Part shown: in pieces, positions 11,332 to 21,962 of the stretch
Layout: each line of letters starts with the position of its first letter
How positions within the stretch are numbered: position 1 is the stretch's first letter
Source of the DNA: Evernia prunastri
Lineage: Eukaryota > Ascomycota > Lecanoromycetes > Lecanorales > Parmeliaceae
NCBI GenBank assembly: GCA_003184365.1
Contig: NKYR01000033.1
Coordinates: forward strand, 1,728 to 65,727
Length of the DNA stretch: 64,000 nucleotides
Reading direction: 5' to 3'
The notes under the pieces: model-generated
What the model saw: only the letters and a program-made list of their open reading frames with translations
The model's database searches: none
What the model was told of the DNA's origin: nothing
Position numbers and translations under genes: made by a program

Positions 11332-11992
11332 ATGGCTGGAGCTTCAGTATGTATTACGCCGCTTTGCTGTTCTCTCCATGCCTAGAGCAGGAGCATTGAG
11401 AGCAGTAGGCTAAGTATTACCTTCGCAATGTAGAAAACTCAGCGCACGAGCGCTCTGCGACAAGCACCCCCCAAAGGCCAGAAGCCTGGCAAGATCACCA
11501 AGAAGGTATAACGAAATCTCATATTCTTCCCCCTCCATGGTCTCCCAGCCATCGCTAACGCCGCGACTACTTGTTATAGTTCATCATCAGCGCCTCTCAG
11601 CCCGCCTCAGACAAGATCTTCGACATTTCCGCATTCGAGAAGTTCCTACATGACAAGATCAAGGTTGACAACCGCGTGGGTAACTTGGGCGATACGATAC
11701 AGATTAGCCAGCAGGGTGAGGGGAAGATTGAGGTCATTGCCCACACTCAGTTCTCTGGGAGATACCTGAAGTACTTGTGAGTGGCTCCATCTTATACGCA
11801 GGGCAAGAACGAAAAAGTAAAAGCTACAGGTCGCACAAAAAACTTGGCTTACACTATCATTCTAGGACAAAGAAGTTCCTCAAGAAGCAGCAGTTGCGGG
11901 ACTGGCTCCGGGTGGTCTCCACATCGCAGGGAGTCTACGAGCTGAGATTCTTCAACGTGGTCAACGATGCAGACGAAGATGATGATGAGTGA
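11332..11992 (+). CDS. RPL22: 60S ribosomal protein eL22
   Basis: 136 aa from four exons: 11332-11346 (MAGAS), 11434-11505, 11580-11776 and 11866-11992. All introns are GT-AG and all phases join. The body reads SDKIFDISAFEKFLHDKIKV, then VDNRVGNLGDTIQI, KKFLKKQQLRDWLRVV and YELRFFNVVNDADEDDDE. Rpl22 is a non-essential 60S subunit protein, and the short acidic tail is typical. A very short first exon followed by an intron is common for ribosomal-protein genes. Confidence 0.96.
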
Positions 11993-12815
11993 TGTACTCT
12001 CATGCTAGCAGAATGAGGGATGTTAGATAGATCAGAACGCCATCAAAGCATTCACCTCTCAATCTTCAGGCCTGCAAAGCCACCCGTTGCTTTTCTGATA
12101 GATGTGCGGTAGCCCCGAACCCCCCTCCTCCTTTGTGTTTAGGGGATTGAAGCCTTTCCATTTGCACGGTCAAGCTTATCTTACAATTGTTCCTGACCAC
12201 CACACGCTTTTCGCATTCTTTGCACACACCAGTGTTTGAAATCTCGTTCTTCTATTGGCGCGTTGCAAATAACTGACGAGAGCTGTTTATTGGCCTTCCC
12301 TTCGCGAATATTTCAACATGGATGATTACTGATGATTGATGATCAACCCGACACGGTACGGTACAGTAGGGGCCAAAGATGAGTGGCTGGCGTTGGTGGC
12401 GTGGCGTCCTGCGCAAGTGCCCGTGTCTCCCGGAAGTGCCTTCCTTAAGCGTTGAAGTCCGCTTTCATGTGCTCTCTTCAACCCCCATCACTGGACGCTT
12501 TGCTCCGAACATCACACTGCTTTTCTCTTTGCCCTTGGGTGACATGTGCTGTTAACCTGACAGTTGACTGGCTTCATGCAACCCCAGCTGCTCCCACAAG
12601 ATCGAGTCGGCTTTGGCTCCCAATTCTAGCAACGTCCGCCGAGCTGAGCATGTCAGGAACAGCTGCTATGACGTCTCTCGGAGGAACGTGCGAAATGATG
12701 AAGACTTGCATATAAAGATGCTGGAGCTCCCAAAGCTTTGGAAATGATGAGTTCAGGACAAGCACCACCATATCGGAGTCATTAGAACAAGCACGAATAG
12801 CTAAATATCTAGAAA
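11993..12815. other. intergenic
   Basis: 3' flank of RPL22 and upstream region of the RNase T1-like gene. Open frames at 12452-12825 lie on both strands, are short and lack motifs. No gene is supported. Confidence 0.45.
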
Positions 12816-13320
12816 ATGCACACATTCAAGGTACACAGGTCCCCATTCATAGATTGTTCTTGGCTTCTTTCATCTGTTAACTATTTACAGGCACTTGTTG
12901 CACTGGCTTTCGCTGTGCCCGTCATCACCAACCCTTTCCTTCGTGTTCGTCTCCTTTTGTCCATGTTGTCCTCCCCACTCTGACATTGCCCAGCGCCAAT
13001 GCGCAGAAACCTGCGGTAGCACATGCTATTCTCAGGACGATATCAACGCGGCCGTGCAACAAGGCTATGGATATTACGAGGACGGGACCACAGTGGGCAA
13101 CGATGGTTACCCTCACCAGTACAAAGATTACGAGGGCTTTACCTTCCCGGATGCCGGACCCTATTACGAGTTTCCAATCTTGAGTGACGAGGAAGTCTAC
13201 GCTGGCGGCAGCCCGGGAGCTGATCGTGTCATCTTCACCGGGGATGGGACGTACGAGGGTGTGATCACACATACAGGGGCTAGTGGGAATGATTTCTTGC
13301 AATGTGCTGCGGATGATTAA
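12816..13320 (+). CDS. secreted guanyl-specific ribonuclease, RNase T1/N1 family
   Basis: The mature part (12994-13320, about 108 aa) reads ETCGSTCYSQDDINAAVQQG, then NDGYPHQYKDYEGFTF, PYYEFPILSDEEVYAGG, PGADRVIFTGD and VITHTGASGNDFLQC. This is the RNase T1/F1 layout with the catalytic Tyr, His, Glu, Arg and His all visible (YPH, YEF, DRVIF, THTGASG). Four Cys match the family disulfides. Exon 1 (12816-12830) encodes MHTFK, and a 60-nt intron leads to a hydrophobic signal sequence ALVALAFAVPVIT. A second intron ends at 12993 (CTGACATTGCCCAG); its donor is between 12920 and 12945 and is not certain. The enzyme cleaves single-stranded RNA 3' of guanosine outside the cell. Confidence 0.88.
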
Positions 13321-13689
13321 AGAAAGCGGTGGATTCCAATCGGAAGCTACTCACACTTCTCGCGATAAATTTTCACGCGGTAGAGTCTGATTTAAGAGTG
13401 GGAGTCTTCAAGATGTCGAAATCTCATGCTCCTTTTGCGAACGTCATCTTATGCAGCGCTTCTCGTACCCTCCATTTGACATGCCGTTATTCTGCAAGTC
13501 TGTAAGATTTGAGTCTTTCGCGGGCTAGCTGATGATTTGCCCGCCTTCGCCATGGTCATAGCGGTAGGCACGCAATTAGCTACCAACTTCATGCGCATTA
13601 TGCGATATGCTCTCAAGTCTCTTTACAAGAGTGCAGAACCACCCTTCTTCCGGATAAAACATTATTCAGTCATCACACCAACATCCAGT
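13321..13689. other. intergenic between two secreted-protein genes
   Basis: 3' flank of the ribonuclease gene and promoter of the next gene. No coding unit is visible. Confidence 0.45.
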
Positions 13690-14752
13690 ATGCTCATGCG
13701 TCTCTCTATACTCGGCTTGCTAGCTTTAGCAAGTGCCTCAGCAATTGAAAAACGAAGCATGTCCGTCCCGTGCCGCCAATTCTTGCTAATGCTAATTTCG
13801 AAGGTGCCGAAACGAACTTCGACATGGTGATGACTGGCCAATACAGCGTCGTCAACTGCGGAGGGAATACCTCCCTCGTCGTCAATCTCCTCCGGGCGCT
13901 CTACAAAACCCTCCTGCCCGTCATCAAAGACGCCGAATCCCCCGACACCAGTCCCGCCTATAAAGCATTCTTCAAAGACCCTTCCTACGCCCCCTTCGTA
14001 TCGGCGCTATTCACAAACGTTACGACCGGCGTCCCCTTGACTCCCCCATCACTCTATTCGTTCAATGGCGGGGTCTCTCTCATGTGCGTGACAGCGCCCG
14101 ATCAGTTTGTTTTCCGATACGACGGCCTGAGAGATGCCTACAGCGACTGCCTGGCCCAACCGCTCACGCCGGCCAGCTACATCGGCTTTGATCCGCCCAA
14201 ACAATACGTAATCCTCTGTCCTTCATTCTTCTCGGACGCTCTCGCCGCGGTTCCTCCACCGGCCACCTGCTTGACGGTCAACAGATATATCAACAGATTT
14301 CGCGGCGACGGCCAGACATTTTGGGCGTACAAGATGTGGGTCCTGCTCAGCATGATTACGCATTACTATCTGTACACCTCCACGCGGAAACTACTGTCCA
14401 TTACGAACATTGGCGATGTGAACAAATGTTTCCGACTGCCGGCCGAGCAGTCGAGCTTGAATTCGAACAGCTACATTTTCTACGCTGCCAGTAAGTCTTC
14501 TGCTCCGGCCCATGAACCGAAATATCGGAGGAGTAGCTTGTGGTGAGCTGACTTAATGTCTTTGTCCTTTTTTAAGGTATCCTTGGTAACTGCACCGATT
14601 TCCCAAGCCCTCCTAACAGCGGCCGCGAGTTATTGGAAATTGATACCGCGGTCCCATCGGACAATGGGACTGATGTTGTGAATTTGGGAGGTGTCACTTA
14701 CATCGCGACGGATCTGGAAATAGGGGGGAACAATACCACGGGCACGCCGTGA
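13690..14752 (+). pseudogene. secreted metallopeptidase-like gene, frameshifted and without an intact zinc motif
   Basis: ATG at 13690 opens a signal peptide (MRLSILGLLALASASAIEKR). Within about 15 codons, near 13770-13780, the frame must shift to reach the main body, which runs PILANANFEGAETNFDMVMT ... CFRLPAEQSSLNSNSYIFYAAS to 14490. A good GT-AG intron (14491-14576, CTGACTTAAT branch) leads to SILGNCTDFPSP and a TGA at 14752. The body resembles the secreted HRXXH/lysine-specific-metalloendopeptidase-like fungal family. Where those proteins have a zinc-binding HExxH, this one reads LLSMITHYYLY, so the first His and the Glu are absent. No intron with matching phases explains the switch near 13775. 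The gene may be broken, or a single indel may be a sequence error in a non-catalytic paralogue. Confidence 0.6.
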
Positions 14753-15459
14753 ATGGCTGGCTGGAGTGGCCGAGTCGGTGTCGAGAGGGTTGGGGGAAAT
14801 TATAGCCGCAGGTTTACAGAAGGAAACAAGTCGGCAATGGTCAAGGACAAACGATCGATGGCAAGTTTAGCGTAAAAAGCAAGCAGAAGGAGTGCTCTTA
14901 GCAGCGAGGTATCAATCGACACAAAGCTTTCCTGGTTTTTGACCCCCCAATTGCTGGGGCAGTAATGGCTTTAGTGTATTGTGACGGTTAGAAAGGTGAG
15001 TAGTAGATGCATCACAGTGATATAGCAATACAGAGTGGGCAGAGACACGAGCCCACGAATGAATGAGAACTCGAATTTTGAGTCAAGTATGATAGAACCA
15101 ATTCAATTGATAGATAAAAATTTCTTTGCTGTCTGATGTCGGTTTGGATCGAGGCTAAGCGCCGAGCCGCCGGCTTTCAACTTTACAATTGGCTTTTCTC
15201 CGACTACCTTGGTACCTGCTACCCAAGGTACTACCTCATCAACAATGAAGATGGCGGGCATCGTATCGGAAATACCTGGTCAATATGAGCCCGCCGAGAA
15301 GATAAATGGCATGATGTTGCGGTCCGAGCCCACAGTGGGCAAACGGACAAAATACAAGATGATCTTTTCAACCAAACCTACACCTCGAAAGACTTCCGCT
15401 ACCATTGTTTGTCACACAACAATGGCCCATCTCTGTCATGATCATAATCGTGGCCATAC
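14753..15459. other. intergenic, convergent 3' ends
   Basis: 3' flanks of the peptidase-like gene (+) and the homeobox gene (-). The plus-strand frame at 15209-15478 has no motif. No gene is supported. Confidence 0.45.
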
Positions 15460-17443
15460 TCACTGCCATGCTGCCTGACTCAGCGATAACAGATTTTGTA
15501 CACAGTCCAGGTCTTGCACTTCGCGCGGTCCGGATCCGCCCATGAATGCCGCAATCTCATCATCGACTTCGGGGCCGCTATTCTCCTTCTCTTCGCTACT
15601 GGGGGTTTTCATATCAGAGCGGCGGGATGTGGTGCTCTCACGGTCCATCATCGCGTCTAGGCTCGAGGACTGGCTGGGGATACGGAAGCTCTCTTCCAAG
15701 ATACGAGCGGCCTGGTGAGATTTGCCAGGTTTGCGCCTTCGAGGGTTGCTGGATTGAGTGCCGGGTTCCCAGTTCTCTTTATCCGAGTCCCCTTCATACT
15801 CTTGCCAGATGGCTGGCTGCGAGGCTCCCTTCAATCTCTTCTCTCTTACCTTCATAGCCTTCTGTGTTTGCCCGCTGCCGTTGGCGGTCTGCAACCTCGC
15901 AACCGAGGAAGTGGCGCGAGCAAGCTTCGGTTTGCCGGTCCCTTGAGCATCTGCTTTCAGTCTCTTGGTCGAGTCAAGCTTCTGAGAGTGGGCATTGCGC
16001 TTGTTGGGGTTGGGGGTCATGGCTTTGCCGTTGTTACTTTGTGATCTAATCAGCCCAATGACCGCTGTGGCAGATCCGCTTTCTTCGCGTTCAGCTTGTT
16101 CTGTCAGTGCGTTGCGAGCATCGCTGTCGCAGTAGAATTCCCAGGTTCTAGCATCTCGCGACCTCCCAGTCATCGACTGTCTGGTGTACGGAACAAGGAT
16201 GACATCAGAAATAGACTTGTTGGTAACGGACTTGTCGCCAGGTTCGAGAGCACTATAGCTACGTTGCAGGCCAGTGTTCAATCGAGGAATTGGATTGATA
16301 ATTGTTGGTACAGGCTGCGAACGTGGTGGAGATGGTGTATCCCCTGTACGAGTCGTGACTTCGGCTTTTCCGTCGAGTGACATCGACAGTCTTACGTGCG
16401 ATGGGTTTCCTTTCAGGGTCTGTGCAGATCCTGAGGCATCGCTGGCGCCTTTTCCTGGTCCAATCGAAGGTAGGCCAGAGGTCAGCGAAGAGGTAGGAAC
16501 GCCATTCCTGCTTTCGTCATGGATCACAAAGGAAGCACTGCGGCGGTTGGCGAGATAGCCAGGGCGCCGCTTGCTTGCAGCTGTCTGGGACAAAGATCGG
16601 ATCAGACTTGTGATCGAAGGTTGAGCGCTGTCGATGTTGATGTCGGAGGCCGACGTATTGGCGAGCTTAGCAGAACCTTCAAGAATGTTTCCTGGCATCC
16701 GTGCCGTATCTTTGCCGCCTAGGCTTTCTACTATCTCAGCCGGAGCTGCTGACTCGTTGACAGTCGCGTCTATCGATGCCTTGCCTTGCTGCGTGGTATG
16801 GTCGTTTTGCACTCTTGACTGGCTGGACAAGGCAGTGCTTTGACTTGAAGAGAGCTGCTGCTGCCTGCTTTCGTGAGAAGAGAAGCTCGAGGAAGTTGTG
16901 TATTCCGTATCCTCTTGGCTTGATTGGAGGTTGGAGAAGACCTCATGTGGCAGCAGTGGCCTCGACTTGCGACGCGTCATTTGACGACGGTTCTGGAACC
17001 AAATCTAGGTGCCAGGGATCAGCTCATGTTTGTAGGTGCCTCACAGATGTAGGTTTGTGTTGAACCATGTTCTGTGACCGCGCTTGCTTTTACTGACCTG
17101 TACCTCTTTCTCTCCCAGGGAGACACGGTTCACAATATCGTTTCTTGCAGCTTTGTCAGGCTTGGAATTGCGTTCGTACTCAGCTTCAAGGATTGCATGA
17201 TCTTCAGGACTGCAGAAGCCATCAGTCAACAAAGATTGTTTTCTTTATATTGGATCATAAATACCTTGTACGGCGGCGCTTTTGCCTGACAAGACTCTGG
17301 TTGTCAATTTCTGGAGGCATATTCTGGCTCACAGAGTCCTGAGAATGAACGAGGAATGCATAGCTCCCCTCAGGACTCTGTGAGCTGCTTGTTGTCGTGC
17401 CTTGTGAGGCTGACGACACTGGAGCATGCTCATTGCTCTCCAT
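15460..17443 (-). CDS. homeodomain transcription factor (Yox1/Yhp1-like)
   Basis: 611 aa from three exons: 17443-17265, 17209-17098 and 17004-15460. All introns are GT-AG with matching phases. The homeodomain begins at about residue 55 with QKRRRTR, continues SPEDHAILEAEYERNSKPDK and NDIVNRVSLGEKEVQ, and ends with the recognition helix IWFQNRRQMTRRK. Trp, Phe and Asn at the invariant positions are present. The C-terminal 480 residues are Ser/Pro/Lys-rich and look disordered, with repeated basic patches. In yeast, related factors repress early-G1 cell-cycle genes; any role here is inferred only from the domain. The introns inside the homeodomain support a real gene rather than a retrocopy. Confidence 0.88.
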
Positions 17444-17672
17444 GTTGTTTGCAGACAGGCCTAATTTAACAAGGCATCAAATAATAAATAATCTAATTAT
17501 TCATACTGGTGTTCATAAGAGGATGTGAGCAAAGAATCATCGCGTCGCGCGTTGGTTGATAACTTGACATGTCTTAGCGGCGGGATTTCCTCGGATAATT
17601 CTACCTCCATGCCCTGATGCTCTTTCTATCATGCAGTATCCATTAACAGTATCTGGTTTCTACAGTTGAACT

Positions 17673-18921
17673 ATGGGTAGCGTTGTTCGCACCCTCCAAT
17701 CTCTGAGACCATTGACAAGACTCCCCCAGCTGGGTGTTACTCCTGGCAGGGCTATGACATACAAGACAAGCCATGAAGAGCGAACAGCAGCGGATCACCG
17801 TGAGCCAGACATGCATACTGTGATCCTTAACAAGATCGAACATTTAAGCCGGTACATTCGCTTGTTGCAACTGCGACCTTATGGCGAAATTCCCAAGGCA
17901 AGCAACTTGACCCATTGAAGTGATCCCGAACTAAGACCGAATATCTACAGTATAGTTCCTCCCAGGCCAATGGCTAGATGTCCACGTTCCCGGCATACCT
18001 CGAGCTGGTGGCTTCACCATCACGTCTACCCCTAACGATCTGAAGGTGGAAGAACCGTACCTTGAGCTTGCTGTTCAGGAGTCGCCGCAAAATCCGCCTG
18101 CTGCTTGGCTTGTGAGTCGATTCCGCAGGATTTGATTCTTCAAACTACACCCTAACCTAGGTCGCAAGATACGTCATGCGATTCCAGTGATCCCCACAAC
18201 TCATTGCTCAATATTGAACCCGGAAATGCGAGTTACTGACCTGAGTCTGACAGTGGCAGAGAGCGAACAAGATACTGGGTACAGAATTACAAATTAGGGT
18301 GGGGGGGAGCTTCGTCTGGCCTCCTCCAGGAATCCATACGAACCAGGTCCACAGGGTGGTCTTAATAGCAGGAGGTGTTGGTATAAAGTACGTTTTGTGC
18401 GCACACAAATGCTTCCACGCCGTCCATTGCTGATGCCGGGCGCCACTGCCAGCCCTCTGGTATCGATCCTCACCCATCTGGTTCTGCACTCGGACTACCA
18501 AGGCCGAATCGAGCTCCTCTACAGCTCGCGGAAAGGTCCATCGAACAAGATCTCCTCGATCCTCTTCCTCAAGCGAATCCACGAGCTGTTCGAAAGGGAC
18601 CAGGCCGAAAGACGTCATCACTACCCCGTATTCTGCACGGATGTGCTCCATCCAAACCCGATGGCTCACATGGGTAAATCCCGCTTAGGCGTCGCTCTCC
18701 AGCAGAGCGAAGATGTCGCATACGTTGGGGAGCACCAAAGCGTCGAATTCCGCCGCTTCGAGGAAAAGGACCTGGAGACGGCACTGGGCCCTGTGGCGGG
18801 AAGAGAGAATGTGGTGGCATATGTCTGCGGACCGCCGCTTATGACTGATTGGGCGGTCGATGTGCTGAATAGGTCGGACGGCATGGATCGGAAGCGGGTG
18901 ATGTGTGAGAAGTGGTGGTGA
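17673..18921 (+). CDS. FAD/NAD(P)-binding oxidoreductase, OXNAD1-like
   Basis: 327 aa from four exons: 17673-17897, 17956-18111, 18254-18387 and 18453-18921, with all phases joining. Ferredoxin-reductase-type motifs appear in order: KFLPGQWLDVHVPG and RAGGFTITSTP for flavin binding, the NAD-binding glycine loop VVLIAGGVGINPLVSILTH, and the C-terminal AYVCGPPLMTDWAVDVL. The layout matches the oxidoreductase NAD-binding domain-containing protein 1 family; the substrate is not known. The Arg/Leu-rich N terminus could be a mitochondrial targeting peptide. Intron 1 has donor GCAAGC directly after AAG, a strong GC-AG consensus. Confidence 0.85.
17898..17955 (+). other. GC-AG intron in the OXNAD1-like gene
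   Basis: A 58-nt intron with donor AAG|GCAAGC and acceptor TATAG. It joins PYGEIPK to FLPGQWLDVH in phase 0. An alternative acceptor 5 nt upstream (CTACAG) would shift the frame. Confidence 0.75.
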
Positions 18922-19585
18922 CTCGCACCAAATCTGACAGATTTTTCCGAAGCCCGGTGGTCTGGCGATGAAGCGTTGCCCTTGCACTGCGAACTCTAGT
19001 CGATACCGAATACCGTGTCTCTCTGTACATTCCTCGCTTCCCCTCGCTCGAACATCCTCCACCACTATGCCCAGACCTTTCGCCCCTTCTCTTCCTACAC
19101 ACGCCATCTACACCTCCACCCCTTCCCCTTCCCCTTCCCCTTCCCCTTCCCATTCCCATTCCCATTCCCATTCCCATTCCCATTCCCATTCCCATTCCCA
19201 TCCCCATCCCCACCCCCCAACCCCATCTCTGCACACACCCCCCCTTTCCCTATCCACAGACAAGCTCACTCCGCTCTCCGATTCGCGACTCACCGCCAGA
19301 CTAGCTACGACGACGGGCTTGGTGCCGGGGAAAGACGAGACGGGCTAGGGGAGGTTGGAGCGCTGGTTTGGTGTACTCTGAATGTTTCAGAGGGGTTTGA
19401 AAGGAATATCCTACTGTGAGAGCGTGGGTGGAGAGAAAGTGCGTCGGTCAGCCGCTACCATGGTGACGTTTGACTTGATACTACATATCCCGTGAATGCA
19501 TCAAAGTCTATTCCATTTCTCCAAGCTTTTGTGACAGATTTAGAGTCAGCTAACAAAACTCTTCCCCCGGAAGGACCTCCCTACA
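18922..19585. other. intergenic with simple repeats
   Basis: 3' flanks of two convergent genes. The only structured element is the hexanucleotide tract annotated separately. Long open frames here are repeat artefacts. Confidence 0.5.
19119..19218. repeat. hexanucleotide microsatellite, TTCCCC then TTCCCA units
   Basis: About 100 bases of perfect or near-perfect hexamers. The unit changes from TTCCCC to TTCCCA part way through. It creates artificial open frames of Pro-Phe, Ser-His or Gly-Met repeats on both strands. Confidence 0.9.
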
Positions 19586-21361
19586 TCAAGCATCACCTTT
19601 CCCTCCTTCCTCCTCCTCCTCCTCCTCCTCCTCCTCCCTCCTCCTCTCTTCCCCCTCCTCCCAAACACACCTCTCGCAAACGCAGATCCCACCCAACGGC
19701 CCGACGGCCCACTCCCTCCTCTGCCTCACCCCCAACTCCACATCGCAATAATGCGTCAGCACCTCCTGCCCCCGTTTGACACCGCCCTCCCACACGCCGT
19801 CCGCATCCCTGTTCCCACCCCACCTCACAGCATCATCGGGTCCTCGCGCCACCAACCCCATGGCCCCTCTCTCCCACGCCCATCTCATATTCGGCGCGCA
19901 GCTGTGGTTGCTCAAGCACCAGAGCCAATGGACGCCCGCCACTTCGGGCAGACCGGTGCGCTCGTTCATCTTCGCGTTCGCGACGCCCCTGAATTTGGCG
20001 AGGAGGGTGTTGATGACCCAGGTGTCGTACCGGCCGAAGGTCTCGGGCGCGAAGGGGTCCTTGTCGAGTTTGGAGAGCAGATGCAGCGGTTGGGCGATGT
20101 TGTTTTCGAAGCTGAACGGCAGGGTGCGGACGGCGGGAGATGCGGGCGGGGTGAAGTCGCCCCAGAGGTATTTGACTTGCGGTAGATCGAGCGGATGGAC
20201 GCCTTGCGTTTCGGCCATGGCGAGGGTCCGGGCGACGAGGAGGGTGTAGAGGGCGCTCGAGGCGGCGAAAGGGGAGGGGTCTTTCGCGACGACATCGAAG
20301 TCTGGAAGCCCGCACACGGCGGGATGGTAGAGATCCTGGGCACGGGTGAGGCACGCCTCGGAGCAGAAGACAATGTCGTCGCAGTCGGGACATGTTGGTA
20401 GGGGATGGTCCGGGTCGACCTTGGGGAGCGCCGAGGAGCAGGCGTCGCAGAGCGGGTCGAAGAGGCGGGTGGACGACGTAAGGACCGACGGCTCGAGGAG
20501 GACGGTCTCATTGGGGGAGATGTCCGTTGTAGCGAAGACGCCCAATTGAGTGATGGTCGCTGGCTTCCGGTTTTCCCGGCACAAGGCTTGCGTGTTGAGT
20601 ACTGGAAGCTCCACGGCGCGGATCTCGCAATCGGGAGCCACTTTCCTGATCTCTGCATTGAGAAAGGACATGCTGTCTTTCGAGAAGCGATCCATTTCAT
20701 GTCTGTTCCATGGATAGACCTCCCGCCTGGTCGAACCGTTCTCTGGGAGGTCTGTCCGAGGATTAAAGTCCGCATTGTCCCACGTTGCATACTTCGAGAT
20801 TTGGCCGAGGCGGTGCGTATATAGTACTTGCTCCTGTAGCTCCTTCAATCTGTTGTGGGCCGGGAAGCCTTTCAGACCTCTGTCCGTAAAGTCATACGCA
20901 GCCTTCAAGTCCCCGCAATCCAACAGCGCATACGCGAGTGCCTCGTAACTTCGTCGTGCATAACCCTCCGCTATCACCTTGTACCATGGGTTCTCCTCTC
21001 TTTCGCCGTTTACTTCATCTGACCCATTTCCATCTTGATTTTCACCAGAGTGCCCATCCCCTGTCATTGCCCCATTTGTATCGAATCCATTCGTAGCGCC
21101 ATTAACCACCGCCCTATCTGCTTTGCTGGAGCTAGACTCGACAGCATCAACAGCCAGCTCATGCCACTCCCCGGATTCATCCAGCAACTCATCGGTCAAC
21201 AATAGCGCCCTGTAGGCATCGCCGGCAGCGAGATCAGGATATCCAAGCTTCTCATAGCAAACAGCCCTCCGTAGATACGGACCGCAGTCGTAAGGATTTT
21301 CCTCAATGTGAAGAGTGTACAAATTTCTCTCGTTCAGCCAATGGCGCTTTTCGTCCCGCAT
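19586..21361 (-). CDS. SET domain protein with TPR-like N terminus and MYND-type zinc finger
   Basis: Single-exon gene, 591 aa, from the ATG of MRDEKRHWLNER. Residues 1-190 have helical-repeat character (ENPYDCGPYLRRAVCYEKLG and a second repeat before YTHRLGQISKYA). A Cys-rich segment DPLCDACSSAL...CPDCDDIVFCSEACL at roughly residues 310-360 fits a MYND-like zinc cluster inserted in a SET domain. NHSCAPNMRWAWERG and EVLTHYCDVELGVRQRR correspond to the SET NHSC and Y-containing motifs, and CVCERCVWE is the post-SET cysteine group. This is the SMYD-like lysine methyltransferase layout; the substrate is unknown. The last 20 residues are a Glu run encoded by a CCT/AGG repeat at about 19606-19665, so tail length probably varies between strains. 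Confidence 0.87.
   Translation of the reverse strand: MRDEKRHWLNERNLYTLHIEENPYDCGPYLRRAVCYEKLGYPDLAAGDAYRALLLTDELLDESGEWHELAVDAVESSSSKADRAVVNGATNGFDTNGAMTGDGHSGENQDGNGSDEVNGEREENPWYKVIAEGYARRSYEALAYALLDCGDLKAAYDFTDRGLKGFPAHNRLKELQEQVLYTHRLGQISKYATWDNADFNPRTDLPENGSTRREVYPWNRHEMDRFSKDSMSFLNAEIRKVAPDCEIRAVELPVLNTQALCRENRKPATITQLGVFATTDISPNETVLLEPSVLTSSTRLFDPLCDACSSALPKVDPDHPLPTCPDCDDIVFCSEACLTRAQDLYHPAVCGLPDFDVVAKDPSPFAASSALYTLLVARTLAMAETQGVHPLDLPQVKYLWGDFTPPASPAVRTLPFSFENNIAQPLHLLSKLDKDPFAPETFGRYDTWVINTLLAKFRGVANAKMNERTGLPEVAGVHWLWCLSNHSCAPNMRWAWERGAMGLVARGPDDAVRWGGNRDADGVWEGGVKRGQEVLTHYCDVELGVRQRREWAVGPLGGICVCERCVWEEGEERRREEEEEEEEEEGGKGDA
19606..19665. repeat. (CCT)n microsatellite inside the SET gene
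   Basis: Trinucleotide tract with small interruptions. It lies in the 3' end of the SET-domain reading frame and codes for the Glu-rich tail on the minus strand. Confidence 0.85.
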
Positions 21362-21962
21362 TTCTGAAGAAGGAAGAGTGGCCGGCCATGACGCTGATGA
21401 CGTCGAGGGGAATGTGAAATTTGAGAAATCTGTGGAGACGCTAATTTAGTTGGGTGAGGCAATTGGGCCGTTGTCAATACGAATGAGAGAGAAAATTATA
21501 TATTCGGAGTGTATGCAAGTAGAAAATCGATTCGAAACGGTTCAAAGGATATATTCTCTCGTTGTTGAACATTGACAGTGATAATTACTGCTGCAAAAGC
21601 GCCGACAACTCAAGAGCCGGAATTATATTGAGCTAAGCCGAGTTCGCAAGAACCGCAAATAGAACAACAATCAGAGCTACGAAACTTCACAAGGGAACAT
21701 CTATCTTCAAATTGTCATCATCGTGTCCATGCGTACTGTAGCAAGAAATTATGGTATTCTGCGCTCCATATACTATAGCTTCACCGTCAATGCTAGCTAT
21801 AGACCTCTTCGGCTGGCGTGACCGTAAATGCTAATCCGATGGACACCTAATATCAAATGCCCGCTACCTTCTTTGCCTGGCCTGGCAAAACCTAATACCG
21901 TAGATGCTCATGTCGCTGCTATCACGAGATCCACTCATTGCCCTTGTCACATTATCTACCTT
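21362..21962. other. intergenic, promoter of the SET gene
   Basis: AT-richer sequence between the SET gene start and the 3' end of the WD40 gene. No coding unit is seen. Confidence 0.5.

Noticed and set aside
18839..19419. Open frames encoding Gly-Met, Ser-His, Pro-Phe or Trp-Glu repeats
   Set aside because: They are produced by the hexanucleotide microsatellite at 19119-19218.
19593..20824. Several overlapping frames on both strands inside the SET gene
   Set aside because: Low-complexity Arg/Ser/Pro or Gly/Glu shadows; the 591-aa minus-strand frame has clear SET motifs.
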